A stretch of DNA of 64,000 nt from Calamus simplicifolius (GCA_900491605.1 UESW01004379.1:612318-676317), one strand, 5' to 3'. Counted from the stretch's first letter, positions 10,763-22,344 are shown. Program-made: numbers and translations. The notes: generated by a model not told the origin, from the letters alone.

Positions 10763-11294
10763 ATGTCTCTTCCTCTCCGTTCCTCTCTTCCTCTACCGTT
10801 CCTCTTCCATGGCCTCCCATTCCACCTGTGATCCAAACGCACCAAGAAACGATGTCTCTTTCTCTGTCGTTCTTCTCTTCCTCTACCGTCCCTTCCGTTC
10901 CTCTGCCGTTCTTCTCTTCCTTTGCCGTTGCCTCCCGTTCCGCCTGTGATCCAATGCACCAAGAAACGAGCCGCTGTCTCTTCCTCTACCCGTTCATCAG
11001 TTAATTAAGGCCATGCAAAGAGCTACATCCGAAGGGGAATGACACAAAGAGGGACGAACACAAGTATTGGTCCTCTACGTTCTCTATTCCCCCAAAGATA
11101 TATGTTCCTTGATGAGTTAGGAACCCAACCAAGAACCAAAACAAGGACCAACACATGATCAAAGGATGCATGCTCGAAATGAAGCCAAGAAAACCAAAGA
11201 AGCCATCCACAAATGAAAAGAAAAAATTTAAAAGAAAAGAAAAGAAAGGGGTGAGAGAGAGAGAGAGAGAGGCGGGGTATACAAGAGTTCTTAC
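10763..11294 (-). other. GRF: CT-rich imperfect tandem repeat and GRF intron remnant
   Basis: 10763-10985 consists of two imperfect copies of a CT-rich unit (each with TTCTCTTCCTCTACCGT and CTGTGATCCAA...CACCAAGAAAC). From 11294 downward on the minus strand the sequence follows the GRF exon 1 splice donor and should be intron 1. No second exon with a WRC zinc-finger is visible anywhere lower in the window, so the gene is truncated or continues outside. Confidence 0.5.
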
Positions 11295-11331
11295 AAGAAG
11301 GGTAGTGGTGGGAGCCGTAGGAGGCATCAGC
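11295..11331 (-). pseudogene. GRF: GRF exon 1, distal end, with splice donor
   Basis: On the minus strand the 37 bases encode ASYGSHHYPS after the insertion-site repeat and stop at TTCTT followed by GTAAGAAC, a strong 5' splice site at 11294. In GRF proteins of the short QLQ-WRC type the QLQ domain is followed by an HHYPSL segment, and an intron follows there. The phase continues from the proximal half at 17673 once the Copia element and one copy of the target repeat are removed. The two halves are now 6.3 kb apart. Confidence 0.75.
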
Positions 11332-11831
11332 TGTTGGATTTTTTAATCCAACATTGGGCTTATATGTGAAATAATTATGTGTTGCGGACTATCAAATAAG
11401 GTTAAGCCCAATTAAAAGTGATCAGCTGAGGTTTCAGTGATTTGGGCTTTAATGTATCTGATTAGGTGTGACCCTTTAATATGTAGAGACATAAGGGGTT
11501 ATTTCTATTTTTATGATGGGCTAAAATAGAAATACCAAAGGATAATGATGAAATTATCTATATATAGCGGTTATGGTCCCTGGATCGTACGTACGACCTT
11601 CTTCTCTGAATCTATCATAAGAAAGAATAGCCTAGAGAAAATTCTAAAGGGCTCTATGGGAGTACGTGTTGATCTGGAAGGCCAACCGCGGGGCTCTAGA
11701 GAGCAATCAAGTAATATGGATTCAGGTACGCTTCCGTTTGTCGATTATGGATTCTTGATGATTAAACATGAATGATTCTTGGGCTTCATGGTGATAGTCT
11801 TCACCAAAAGGTTCGGATCTTATTTCCAACA
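11332..11831 (+). repeat. Copia 5' LTR
   Basis: Runs from TGTTGGATTTTTTAATCCAA to TTATTTCCAACA. The first 20 bases hold a small palindrome (TTGGATT...AATCCAA). A TATATATAG stretch near 11560 may be the promoter TATA box. Matches 17172-17672 closely. Confidence 0.95.
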
Positions 11832-11833
11832 AT

Positions 11834-11845
11834 TGGTATCAGAGC
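11834..11845 (+). other. Copia primer-binding site
   Basis: TGGTATCAGAGC, complementary to initiator tRNA-Met, two bases after the 5' LTR. Confidence 0.95.
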
Positions 11846-13402
11846 CCTATTCATGTTGAATCGTTGAGAAATTTTTTTGGTTATATGCATTGATATTCGT
11901 ATTTGTGCATATGACTTCTTTGGTTTTATTCAACAATTGTGAGACAAACATCCATTAGTTTACAGTAAATTTTATTTTGATGCCAATGATGTTTTTTAAT
12001 ATCTGTAGATTCATTTTTTTAAATAAAAGTCATAGTGCATCAAAATAATTATGAATTTTGATGTTAAGAGCGAAAGATATTCGCTGCATCATGAAACCAG
12101 TCCCACGATCCTGAGATGAAGTTCTTATCTGATATGATAAAGCTTAATTATGGATAAAGTTAAATCTATATTTAATTTATTTTAAATAAAAGAATGCATT
12201 TTCGATGGAAATCATGGGATAAGTATGAAATTCGACTTCCGTCGGTTTCGATCAACACGAGGAGGAAGATGTCTGAAAGAAAGATTCCATCAAAGACGTT
12301 AATGGCATGGCGTGAATTCGGAAATTCTATTTAGTTCCATGTTTCGTATAAATAAAACCGACGTGCTAATCTATTTCCACTTTTGTTGGAAAAAATTGGA
12401 TGGAAATCTAGATGTAAATCTAGAAAATCTTTCTGAAAATCTGGTGGTTGGATATCTCAAACCATGGGATAAAGAAAATCTTGAGAAAATCGTTTGGAAT
12501 CTGGCCGTTACATTGGAGTTCCATTTTTCTAGGTGTTGGGACTCCTTTCCTCATGTAATCGTGGAAATCTCCAAATCTGATGCAATCTTAGAATTCCGTT
12601 GGATTTAGCCCTTTTTAAGGAAAAAAAAAACCACATGGAATTCCTTGGGTGCAGGGATATAATGTTTGGATTTCCATTGAGATAATGCCGCTGGAATCTT
12701 ATTTAATGTATGGTATTTAATGCATAGAAGGGATAATAATTTATGAATAATTAATGCATAAATTTTGGACCGGTTAATATTTTTGGGCTTTTATTAAAAA
12801 TTATTATTTTAACTTTATGAGCATAAGCAACCTCCTTCCGTATGGTTTAATTAGTTCCATAAAGTAAAGCTTTATGGATAAATTATTTTTCTGTTATAAA
12901 GATTGAGTTGGAACCACAAAATAACATATCGTTATTTTTTAAAGAGGTTCAATCAAATTCAAATTAATGGTATTTTTATGCCTAATAAATTTGTCTATCG
13001 TTCAAAATTGAACTAATTGAAACAAGATATCACCAAGTGACCTCTCTTGTGTAGATGGTTCATGAAGGATGTTGGATGTTGTATATGTGTATGTTTCATG
13101 CGGGTATTAATCGGCCCAAAGGAAGGTTAATGCTTGGCCGAACTACACATATGTGTGATGGTAAATACGTAACGATTATAAGGATTTACATGTGAGTAAT
13201 AAGTCGATCCAAAGATAGATTTATTATTTGACATGCATTATTGATCATTACAACAAGAGTACCACTAGCAGTTAATATTACTGTCCAAAGACTTGATATT
13301 AATGTTGCACTGATATCTTGAGATGGGATTTACCATTATTTGAATTTATTGATATTTGATGTTAATTATTTATATGAGCATGTTATTTATGTATTGCTTT
13401 TA
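11846..13402 (+). other. Copia leader, gag not recognisable
   Basis: About 1.55 kb lies between the primer-binding site and the zinc-knuckle remnant. I see no gag-like frame; the longest stretch (12312-12608) has no recognised Copia gag motif. Gag has either been deleted or decayed beyond recognition. Confidence 0.55.
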
Positions 13403-16400
13403 TTTTAAGAAACAAAATCAGGATAAAGACAGTTATTTCTTTGGTAATAAGTCTAGACACATTAAAAAGGAATGTTTTAAATTTCATGCATAGCATGAAA
13501 AGAAAGGTACATTTCTTAATATAGTATATTCTGAAGTAAATATAGCTTTAGTACCTAGAAACACTTGGTGGTTAGATTCTGATGCTACTACTAACATTAG
13601 TGTTTCAATGGAGGGTTGCCTAAGCTACCGAAGGCCAACTTATGCTGAAAGACGCATTTATACGGGAGATGGCAAGTCGGTAGATGTGGAGGCAATTGGG
13701 CATTTTATATTGTTATTAAGTTCTGGTTATTATTTGGATTTGAAAGATACTTTTGTAGTCCCGTCCTTTAGACGGAATTTGGTTTCTATTTTAGCTTTGG
13801 ATAAATTAGGATATTGTTGTTCATTTGGAAATAGTCAGTTTAGTCTTTCATTAAATTCAAATATTATTGGAACTGGTTCTTTTATGGTGTATGACAATCT
13901 ATATTTGCTTGATAATGTTGCTTCTTATAATGAAACCCTGAATATGGAATCAAGAGGTACTAAGCATAAAATTTGCAATGAAAATTCAGGAACATTATGG
14001 CATAAGCGATTAGGTCACATCTCTAGAAATAGAGTTGAACGACTTGTGTCAGATGGAATTTTGGATTCTCTTGATTTTACAGACTTTAATGTCTGTGTTG
14101 ATTGCATTAAGGGCAAACAGACCAAAACAAAGAAATTGGACGCATATAGAACTATGGAAGTCTTAGAGTTGATACATACGGACATTTGTGGACCATTTCC
14201 TACACCTTCTTGGAATGGTCAATAGTATTTTGTATCATTCATAGATGATTATTCAAGATATGCATACCTATTTCTTATTCATGAAAAGTCCAAGTCTTGG
14301 ACATGTTCAAGTCATTTAAAGCTGAAGTTGAGCTTCAGCTCAACAAAAGGATTAAAGGAGTCAGATCTGACCGTGGTGGTGAATATTACGGTAGATATGA
14401 CGGATCAGGTGAACAACGTCCAGGACCATTTGCCAGATACCTAGAGGAGTGTGGAATTGTCCCACAATACACCATGCTAGGGTTACCTAGCATGAATGGT
14501 GTATCTGAAAGACGAAACAGGACTCTTAAGGATATGGTAAGGAGTATGATTTGTCATTCTACCTTACCAGAGTCACTCTGGGGAGAGGCACTAAAGACAT
14601 CAGCCTACATTTTGAACAGAGTACCAATTAAAGCAGTTGTCAAAAACCTTATGAGCTTTGGATAGGACGGAAGCCTAGTCTAAAGCATTTTCATGTTTGG
14701 GGATGTCCAGCTGAGGCAAGGCCTTATAGGCCACATGAAAAGAAATTGGACTCCAGGACAGTAAACAGCTATTTTGTAGGGTATTCTGAGCGATCCAGGA
14801 GTTACAAGTTTTATGATCCCAAATCAAGGATAATTTTTGAGATGGGAACTGCAGCGTTCTTTGAGGATATTGAGTTTGGGGGGAGAAATAAAGTTAGAGA
14901 CTTTGTCTTTGAGAGGAATTGGAACCTACTACTCTTGTTGAAGAGCAGCTAGTTTCTATTCCTATAATTGCTTTTGATAATGATCAAGTTGCAATTCCAG
15001 AACAACAAGAAATTATTGTTCAATCCTCAGAGGTACAAACTCAATAACCTCAAGAACAAGTGCCTTTGCGGCGATCCACTAGAGAAAGGAAGAATGCTAT
15101 TCTAGATGATTATATAGTGTTTCTTCAGGAACATAAGGAAAATAATGGCATGATGGAAGATGATCCTGTCAACTTCCTTCAAGCCATACAAGATTCAAAT
15201 TCAGAAAAGTGGATTGAATCAATGAAAGAAGAGTATAAGTCTATGCAAGACAATAAAGTTTGAAACTTGTCCCATTACCAGAAGGTGTGAAACCCATTGG
15301 TTGCAAATGGATTTTTAAGACCAAATAAAATTCAAAGGGTAATGTGGAAAGGTATAAAGCTTGTCTTGTGGCTAAAGGCTATACTCAAAAGGAAGGGATT
15401 GACTTTAAAGAGACCTTCTCTCTAGTTTCATCGAAGGACTCTTTTAGGACAACCATGGCTCTTGTTGCACAGTATGATATGGAACTCCATCAAATGGATG
15501 TCAAAACGGCGTTTCTCAATGGAGACATTGATGAGATAATTTATATGATGCAACCAGAAAACTTTGTGTCAGGAGACTCAAAGAAAATGGTTTGCAAATT
15601 GACAAAATCCATTTATGGGTTAAAGCAAGCTTCTCGTCAATGGTACCACAAATTTCATCAAGTAATTCTCTCATTTAGTTTTGAAGTGAATGCAGTTGAT
15701 GATTGTGTGTATCATAAGTTCAGTGGGAGTAAATATATTTTTCTGGTTTTGTATGTGGATGACATTTTGATTGCCACAAATGATATAGGCATGTTGCACG
15801 AAACCAAGATATTTCTATCAAGCAATTTTCAAATGGAAGATCTTGGTGATGCCTCCTTTGTATTGGGAATCCAGATACATCGAGATCGTTCCCAGGGTAT
15901 CCTTGGATTATCACAAAGGAGCTATATCGATAAAGTACTTAAGAGATTTGGCATGCAAAATTGCAAACCAGGTGATACCCCTATCGCTAAAGGAGATAAA
16001 TTCAGTATTAATCAGTGCCCAAAAGGAAACCTTGAAGTTGAAGAGATGCAGAAGATTCCTTATGATTCGGTTGTAGGGAGTCTAATGTATGCTCAAGTTT
16101 GTACGCGTTCGGATATTGCGTACATTGTTGGAGTGTTAGGCAGATATTTAAGCAACCCAGGTATGGATCATTGGAAAGCAGCAAAAAGGGTTATGAGATA
16201 TCTGAAAAGAACAAAAGATTATATGCTCACATATAGGAGATCAGATCATTTTGAGATCATTGGGTATTCTGACTTCGACTTTGCGGGATGCCAAGATAGT
16301 AAAAGATCCACTTCGGGCTATGTATATCCGTTAGGTGGTGGGGCTATTTCTTGGAGAAGTGCAAAATAGACACTCATAGCTTCTTCTACCATGGCAGCAG

Positions 16401-16738
16401 AATTTATAGCATGTTATGAGGCATCCAATCATGGGATATGGCTGAAAAATTTTGTCACTGGGCTGCGCATATTGGAAGGAATTGAAAGACCGCTAAAGTT
16501 ATTTTGTGATAATAAGTCAGCCGTATTGTATTCCAACAACAATAGGAGCTCGACCAAGTCAAAGCATATTGACATCAAGTTCCTGGTTGTAAAGGAAAGA
16601 GTACAGAGTGGTCAGATTTCTATAGAGCATATAGGAACAAATTCCATGGTTGCAGATCCCCTTACATAGGGTATGCCGCCCAAGGTCTTTCATGAGTATA
16701 CTGCTTACATGGGCGTTATAGAGCATGACGATGCTTAG
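13403..16738 (+). pseudogene. Copia pol polyprotein, broken
   Basis: The order is zinc-knuckle remnant (about 13428-13475, where the first two cysteines are Y and G), protease (the usual D-S-G site is DSD at 13575-13583), integrase (LWHKRLGH...CVDC; HTDICGP, SDRGGEY and NGVSERRNRT carry the catalytic D, D, E), RT (YVDD at 15752-15763) and RNase H (GYSDFDFAG). Stops sit at 14223, 15261, 15327, 16367 and 16667. Frameshifts lie near 14293, 14642 and 14925. It resembles TNT1-94-type polyproteins. Pol ends at TAG 16736. Confidence 0.93.
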
Positions 16739-17171
16739 ATTTAGTGGGAGTTTGTATTGCTTCTATTTTATGCTTTATGTTTGGTTTGTACACACTTATG
16801 TGTTTGGATATTTTCTGATCAGAAATAAAGTATTTCATTCAGTTCAGTACACTTTGTACAATTATGTTAAAGTTTTGATCTCACTCAAGTTTAAGAAGGA
16901 CCAGTTAAAAGGCATGTTAAGATCATATTACATGTAATTTCCATGCTATACATCCACATCATGATCCATGTCATTCAGTTGTATCAACATACGTGACCAT
17001 TGATGGGTCGAGTTATGATAGATATAACAAAGGCCACTTTGATCCTATGTTAGTATGGTTGATGGACCGGATTGGTTATAGATACATTTCAGTAATGACA
17101 GTAAAATTGAGCTCATTTGGTTATTTTTTGCAACATAATTATAAGGTTACACATATAGCCCAGTGGGAGAT

Positions 17172-17672
17172 TGTTGAATTTTTTAATCCAACATTGGGTT
17201 TATATGTGAAATAATTATGTGTTGCAGACTGTCAAATAAGGTTAAACCCAATTAAAAGTGATCAACTGAGGTTTCAATGATTTGGGCTTTAATGTATCTG
17301 ATTAGGTATGGCCTTTTAATGTATAGAGACATAAGGGGTTATTTCTATTTTTATGATGGGCTAAAATAGAAATACCAAAGGATAATGATGAAATTATCTA
17401 TATATAGCGGTTATGATCCCGGAATCGTATGTACGACCTTCTTCTCTGAATCCCATCATCAGAAAGAATAGCTTGGAGAAAATTCTAAAGGGCTCTCTGG
17501 AAGTACGTGTTGATCTGGAAGGCCAACCGCAGGGCTCTGAAGAGCAATCAAGAAATATGGATTCAGGTATGCTTCCGTTTGTCGATTATGTATTCTTGAT
17601 GATTAAACATGAATGATTCTTAAGCTTCATGGTGATGGTCTTCACCAAAAGGTTCGGATCTTATTTCCAACA
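17172..17672 (+). repeat. Copia 3' LTR
   Basis: Preceded by the polypurine-type tract AGTGGGAGA (17162-17170). Starts TGTTGAATTTTTTAATCC and ends TTCCAACA. Scattered substitutions separate it from the 5' LTR, so the insertion is not recent. It directly abuts GRF coding sequence at 17673. Confidence 0.95.
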
Positions 17673-17883
17673 GCAGCGATGCTCTTCCAGATGGGAGGAC
17701 GAGGTGGAGAGGGACAGGGACGCCCACCACCATGTACTTGTAGATGAGCGCCTGGTGCTCTAGCTCTTGCAACTGCATAAACGTGAAGGCCAGCCTACTG
17801 TAGCCACCCCTGACCCCCAACCCCAGTCCCAGACCCAGCACCAGCGGCGATGGAGCCGCCATCGTTACCACCCCTACATCCAT
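17673..17883 (-). pseudogene. GRF: Growth-Regulating Factor exon 1 with QLQ domain
   Basis: ATG at 17883 opens MDVGVVTMAAPSPLVLGLGL followed by the QLQ domain, residues about 33-64: FTFMQLQELEHQALIYKYM, then GVPVPLHLVLP. GRFs are plant transcription factors; QLQ binds the coactivator GIF and the downstream WRC domain binds DNA. The frame slips by one base at a short C run (plus strand GGG 17693-17695), where the family has IWKS. After ATCGCTGC the exon is cut by the Copia element and resumes at 11331. No WRC exon is seen. The locus cannot make a normal GRF. Confidence 0.88.
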
Positions 17884-18350
17884 CACAAAACTTACCAACT
17901 CACCATCAACCCAACCCAACCAAGCAACATCATAACAAAAGGAAAAAAAAAGGTCTCCCCTCCCATCATCCAATTGAGGAGCCGAATCAAGGTCGCCATT
18001 TTGCAGATGAAGGATTAAAGAAAAAATCTCAAAGTAAGGAGAAGTTCCTAGTAATTTAATCTAATACCAAAATCAATCAAACATAGCAGATAAACAATAA
18101 ATGCAAAGATTTGAAACATAAGGACCGTAATTTTATCCGAGACATGGTACATCTCAAGCCGCTGCCTCAAAGCGCCGCACACTCTTCAGGATCAAGTTGC
18201 GCCGATGGCTCGGACGGCGGACCTTGGGGCACGGCTGCGGCAGAAATGACCGCGGGCGCCTTGATCTCGTTCAACTGGCCATCCTTCCCTCTTCCCCCAT
18301 CTTTCCCCCTGCCATCTCGTCAACTGAGAAAACATAAATCTCTCTCTCTA
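17884..18350 (-). other. GRF 5' leader and an unidentified coding-like stretch
   Basis: Lies upstream of the GRF start on the minus strand. Near the gene it is CT/GA-rich, as expected of a leader. At 18167-18290 the minus strand shows a coding-like run (NEIKAPAVISAAAVPQGPP, ending EECAAL at TGA 18167-18169). A second frame just upstream begins MAGGKMGEEGRMA, joined if one C is missing near 18281. I do not recognise it. It may be a separate small exon or an upstream frame. Confidence 0.35.
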
Positions 18351-20589
18351 TGTCACGCTCCAGATCGACCCAATATTAGATCCAGGGGTGACAACCTGTC
18401 GCATGCTAAGCATGCAAGGCATCCTAAATCATAATACTTAATATAAGGAGAGATAATAACTATATATCATTCGGAGTCAATAACTTCAATACAAGCCATA
18501 ATTATGAGTTTTGGGCTATATGCCCATCATACATAAATCAATGGGATTACAAAAAAATGTTAGATTTAAGTTATTTTAGGAGAAGCTTCAACTACCCCAT
18601 ATTCCCTTCTTCTGTATTGTGGTTCTAAAAAATATTGTGAGATTTAAATGAGCTAATACTCAGTAAGTAAGCCTACTGTAATATAATATAGCTAGTTCAA
18701 GCTTCTAGCAAATCAGATTTTCATATAAAAACACATAAACTTTCATATTTCAAATGCATTCTATCATGTTATCAAATTATGCATATCATATACTTAAAGT
18801 AATTTTGGAAGCTATTGCCATATAGCATTTCAAATACAATTTTAAATCAAACTACTACATCACTATAAATAGCATATAACAATCCATTTTATACCAATAT
18901 CCCATGGTCATACACTACGTCCACATAAATAGAACACCCCTCGAGTGTGTCCTCCACATATTAGTCCTATGGAGATGGGTTCCGATGAACCGAAGTCATG
19001 TAGCATATCATGTCGTATCATGTTACAGCATATCCCAGGAATGTGTGTCCTCCACATATTAACCCTGTGGATGGTGGGTCATGTTTAACTGGTATCATGT
19101 AGCATATCATGTTGTATCCTGTCATAGCACACTCAGGGATGTGTGTCCTCCACATATTCATCCTGTGGAGGGAAGGGTTCCGTTTAACCGAAGTCATGTA
19201 ATATATCATATCATATCATGCCATGTCATAGTGGACCATGGTGACACATAATAGCATATTCATAAAATATCATTTTTATGTCATATTTGCAAAATAGCAT
19301 GTATTATTGCCAAAAGCATAACGACATCTTTTAGTATCAAATCTATTATCTCATTTTCAAATAATATACTATATATCAGTATAGCATCTATAATTTCTAT
19401 ACTTTAATAAATCATGAAAATCATGATAAATGGCTTATTTACTCAAAAAATCATGATAAATGACTTACTTACCTCCTGATGCTAATCCAAAGTGTAAATC
19501 AGCTATTTAGGCACTTGGGTACCTACAACATAAATTTTCTCATTTTTAATCTCCAAAATCAGTATATCAAAATAACTTATAAACTCTGTCCAGTTTAATC
19601 CTGGGGCCAACTTGGGGCTTGAATATCTTCAAATATATAAGCCCAAATGGAAAAAAAAATACCCCAAAAAACTAGGATCAACACTAATCCAAACTCCAGC
19701 TTTATTTTATTAGACCTGGCCCAATTCGGAGTCCAAAAATCAGCCTAAAAGGACTAACTGGGTTGAGCCGAACTTGGGCCCAGCCCTTCCCATTTCCTTC
19801 TCTCTCTCCCCTGGTTCACCCGAACCAGGGGTGGGAAGAAGAAGAAATGGCTAGCGGCTCACGGCTGCCACCGGTCCTTCCTAGCCTTATGCCCGGCCGC
19901 TGCCGACCAGCCCAGTGCCGGCCGCCGTCAGCGGCCCTTTCTTTCCTTTCCCTCTCTTTCTTTTCTTTTCTTTCTTTCTCTTTTCTTTCTTTCTCCCCTG
20001 TTTTCATTTTCTCTTCTCCTTCCTGCTCGTCACCATCTCCTTGGGCGGCGACATGGCCTACTGAGGGAGGCCGGCCGAACCCCACCAAACCCCTCCCTGG
20101 CGCTGGTAGGGGCCACCTTCCACTGCCGAGCCCGGCCAGGCGGCGAGCCTGCCGCCATGCATGAACCCATGCAGGAGTCGGTTCGGCTCCTGCTATAGAG
20201 GAGGGCCACACAGTGGCCCTCCTTGGCTCCGGCCACCTCTCGGGCGGTGCCATCCCCCCTTCACCGGCAATCAACCGGGAAGTGCCAGTGCCAATGAAGC
20301 CTCGGCATGACTGCGTTTCCTCCCTCCTTTCTTCTCCCTCTCTCTCTCTGAAACTCTGCTTATCTTGTCGATGCAGGGGGGTGTGGAGAAGATAGCTGCA
20401 CGGGTGGAGGGGGAAAGCTCCTCCCACCCTTTTATAGTGGTGAGGGGAGGCTGGCCTTTCCCTATTCCCGTGTGAAGAGGGGGAGCCAACATGCCCCCCT
20501 GTTGGCTCCCCCTCTTTGATTGGCAGTACATCTACGTATTGCCTACATTTTGCATGCGAGCAGCACCGTGCTTGGAACAGGGGTTTACA
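18351..20589 (-). mobile_element. Solo LTR, same family as the chromovirus element
   Basis: Begins TGTCACGCTCCAGA and ends GGGTTTACA in plus orientation. It aligns in order with the LTRs at 1889 and 7640: GGGTGACAACC, GCATGC...GCATGCAAGGC, ACTCAATAAGTAAGCC-like text, GC-rich block and CT block, but is much more diverged. The flanks CTCTA (18346-18350) and CTCTA (20590-20594) form a perfect 5 bp target-site duplication. Frames inside the GC-rich block (19760-20430) are compositional. Confidence 0.9.
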
Positions 20590-21119
20590 CTCTATTTCGG
20601 CGACAAAGGCTTTTGGATGGATTGGAAGGTAGGGAGAGGAGGAGAAGGAATGGGAGGTTTTGAAACATAAATTAAGGAGCGGGAGAGAATTGCGCTCTCT
20701 GCATTGAAATTTTTTTTGGCGGTCGTATGAAAATTGAAACAGATCCTGCGGATGCTACAACACGATGCTTTCCCAAAGCATCGTCCAACCATGAACACAT
20801 TCGATGCTTTCAAGTAGCGTCCAAAAAATAGAGTTGCTATACCCATATTTTATTGTAATGCCATGACTGTTGCGAAATATGAACGTTCTTTGGAAGCTAG
20901 TTTTTACCATCTTGCTTTCTAGCCATCACCGAAACCGAGTCATCATCTACTTTTACATTAGCTTCTTCAAATCCCATAATCTAGAGCTATTTTTTAAACC
21001 GGTGTCTTTTGGCACCAGTTTAACAGAAATGGGGTGAAACACAATCATTTTACAAAAATAACATAAAAAAGTAAAACACCATATGAAATGGTGCTTTTAA
21101 AAGCACCATTTCAAGTGGC
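20590..21119. repeat. Inverted-repeat-rich spacer, possible CACTA end
   Basis: Contains ACGATGCTTT...AAAGCATCGT (about 20762-20787), CGATGCTTTCAAGTAGCG, and an end-like TTTTATTGTAATG near 20850. Farther right come ACCGGTGTCTTTTGGCACCAG (about 20999) and the perfect palindrome 21085-21112. The motif style recalls CACTA subterminal repeats, but no complete terminal pair is found. Confidence 0.4.
21085..21112. repeat. Perfect 28 bp palindrome
   Basis: GAAATGGTGCTTTT followed by its exact reverse complement. A related imperfect copy (TGGCGATTCTTAAAAGCGCCA) follows at 21116-21136, right at the broken end of the Tat element. Confidence 0.9.
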
Positions 21120-21164
21120 GATTCTTAAAAGCGCCATTGAGGCACAGCGCCTCTCGATGATGAA

Positions 21165-21763
21165 GGCGGTCTTTTCTTCATCTTCAGGGGCCATTCGGAT
21201 CTGGTTGTAGCCTGAATAGGCATCCATGAATGACAGCATCTGGTGGCCTGAGGTGGCATCCACAGCTGGTCTATCCGAGGGAGGGGGAAGCTGTCCTTCG
21301 GGCAGGCTTTGTTGAGGTCGGTGAAGTCGATGCAGATTCTCCACTTGCCGTTCGACTTTTTCACCATGACGACATTTGACAGCCAGCTCGGGTAATTTAC
21401 CTCTCGGACAAAATTGGCCTTGATGAGTTTGTCTACCTCTTCTTCAATGGCCTTTTGTCGTTCTGGGGCGAAGCTCCTCTTCTTCTGCTTAACTGGCCTG
21501 TGCATCTCGTCCACATTGAGATGATGGACGAGAACCTCGGGGCTGATCCCTGGCATGTCGGAGGCGGACCAGGCGAAGACGTCAGCGTTACTTCGGAGGA
21601 ACCCGATCAATCTGTGCCGAGGCTCTCCTTTGAGCAGCGACCTGATTTTGATGGTTCGGTCGGGTCGAGCTTCGTCTAATGGTACCTCCTCCAATTCCTC
21701 TGCCGGTTCTCCCCTTTGTTCGGCGAAGTCCTCGCGAGCATCCAGCCCATCAACCTCTGGCAT
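21165..21763 (-). pseudogene. Gypsy/Tat reverse transcriptase, N-terminal half
   Basis: The minus strand carries IGFLRSNADVFAWSASDMPG, then HRPVKQKKRSFAPERQKAI, then the RT core VREVNYPSWLSNVVMVKKSN, WRICIDFTDLNKACPKDSFP, and after a frameshift near 21265 GHQMLSFMDAYSGYNQIRMA and DEEKTAFI. The first catalytic aspartate lies in the FMDAYSGY motif. The YVDD motif is missing because the element ends here. Lack of the palm subdomain makes it inactive. Confidence 0.92.
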
Positions 21764-21890
21764 TCTAGACTGAAGGCTTGTGACAAAGCACTGCCAGCCA
21801 TGGCCTGACTTCCCCGAACAACTCCAACTCCTCGCTCGGTGGGAAACTTCATGGATAGGTGCGGGATGGAGACAACTGCCTTGAGGGACA

Positions 21891-22277
21891 TTAGACCGGG
21901 CCTGCCGAATATCGCGTTGTAGGGGATCTGAGGTCGGTCACTAGGAAGTCTGTCTGAACAATGGTCACAAGGGGCCAGGTTCCCGCGCGGACCGTCAGGG
22001 TGACGACCCCTTCCGGGATGACGACGTCGCCTGTGAATCCCATCAAGGTGGAATCCACGGCTCGAAGATTTTCCATGAGTAATTTCATCCTGGCAAACAC
22101 ACCGAGGTACAAAACATTTACCGAACTTCCACTATCAACTAGGATTCGGCTTACATCATAGTTATTCAAATTAAGGGATACAACTAGTGCGTCATCATGG
22201 GGGAGCTGTATCCCTAGGAGATCATCATCGGAGAAGGAGAGTTCGCCCGTCCGCCTTCTTTGGCACTGATCCATCAC
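21891..22277 (-). pseudogene. Gypsy/Tat aspartic protease
   Basis: The minus-strand frame carries HDDALVVSLNLNNYDVSRIL and then the active-site block VDSGSSVNVLYLGVF (D-S-G), followed by LMGFTGDVVIPEGVVTLTV. This is the retroviral-type aspartic protease that cleaves the gag-pol precursor. A frameshift around 21900 separates it from RT. The catalytic triad itself is intact. Confidence 0.88.
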
Positions 22278-22344
22278 TGTCGCCTGGGGCTCGATCCGCC
22301 GGCCTCTTCAATCATATTAATGCGGCCGATCACGGGCGGATTCG

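Larger units (their letters stand above)
11332..17672 (+). mobile_element. Ty1/Copia LTR retrotransposon in GRF exon 1
   Basis: 500 bp LTRs (11332-11831 and 17172-17672) begin TGTTG and end CCAACA. The primer-binding site TGGTATCAGAGC and the tract AGTGGGAGA next to the 3' LTR set plus orientation. Pol order is protease, integrase, RT, RNase H, which defines Copia. Target-site repeats TCAGC (11327-11331) and GCAGC (17673-17677) agree at 4 of 5 bases. Gag is not recognisable and pol holds several stops and frameshifts, so the element is dead. Confidence 0.95.

Noticed and set aside
19763..20531. Proline/arginine-rich open frames on both strands
   Set aside because: They lie in the GC-rich part of a solo LTR and show no domain.
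10158..20862. A single 10.7 kb CACTA element spanning both palindrome-rich regions
   Set aside because: Ends CACTACAACAAA and TTTTATTGTAATG match only partly, and GRF exon sequence and several insertions lie between. No transposase is seen.
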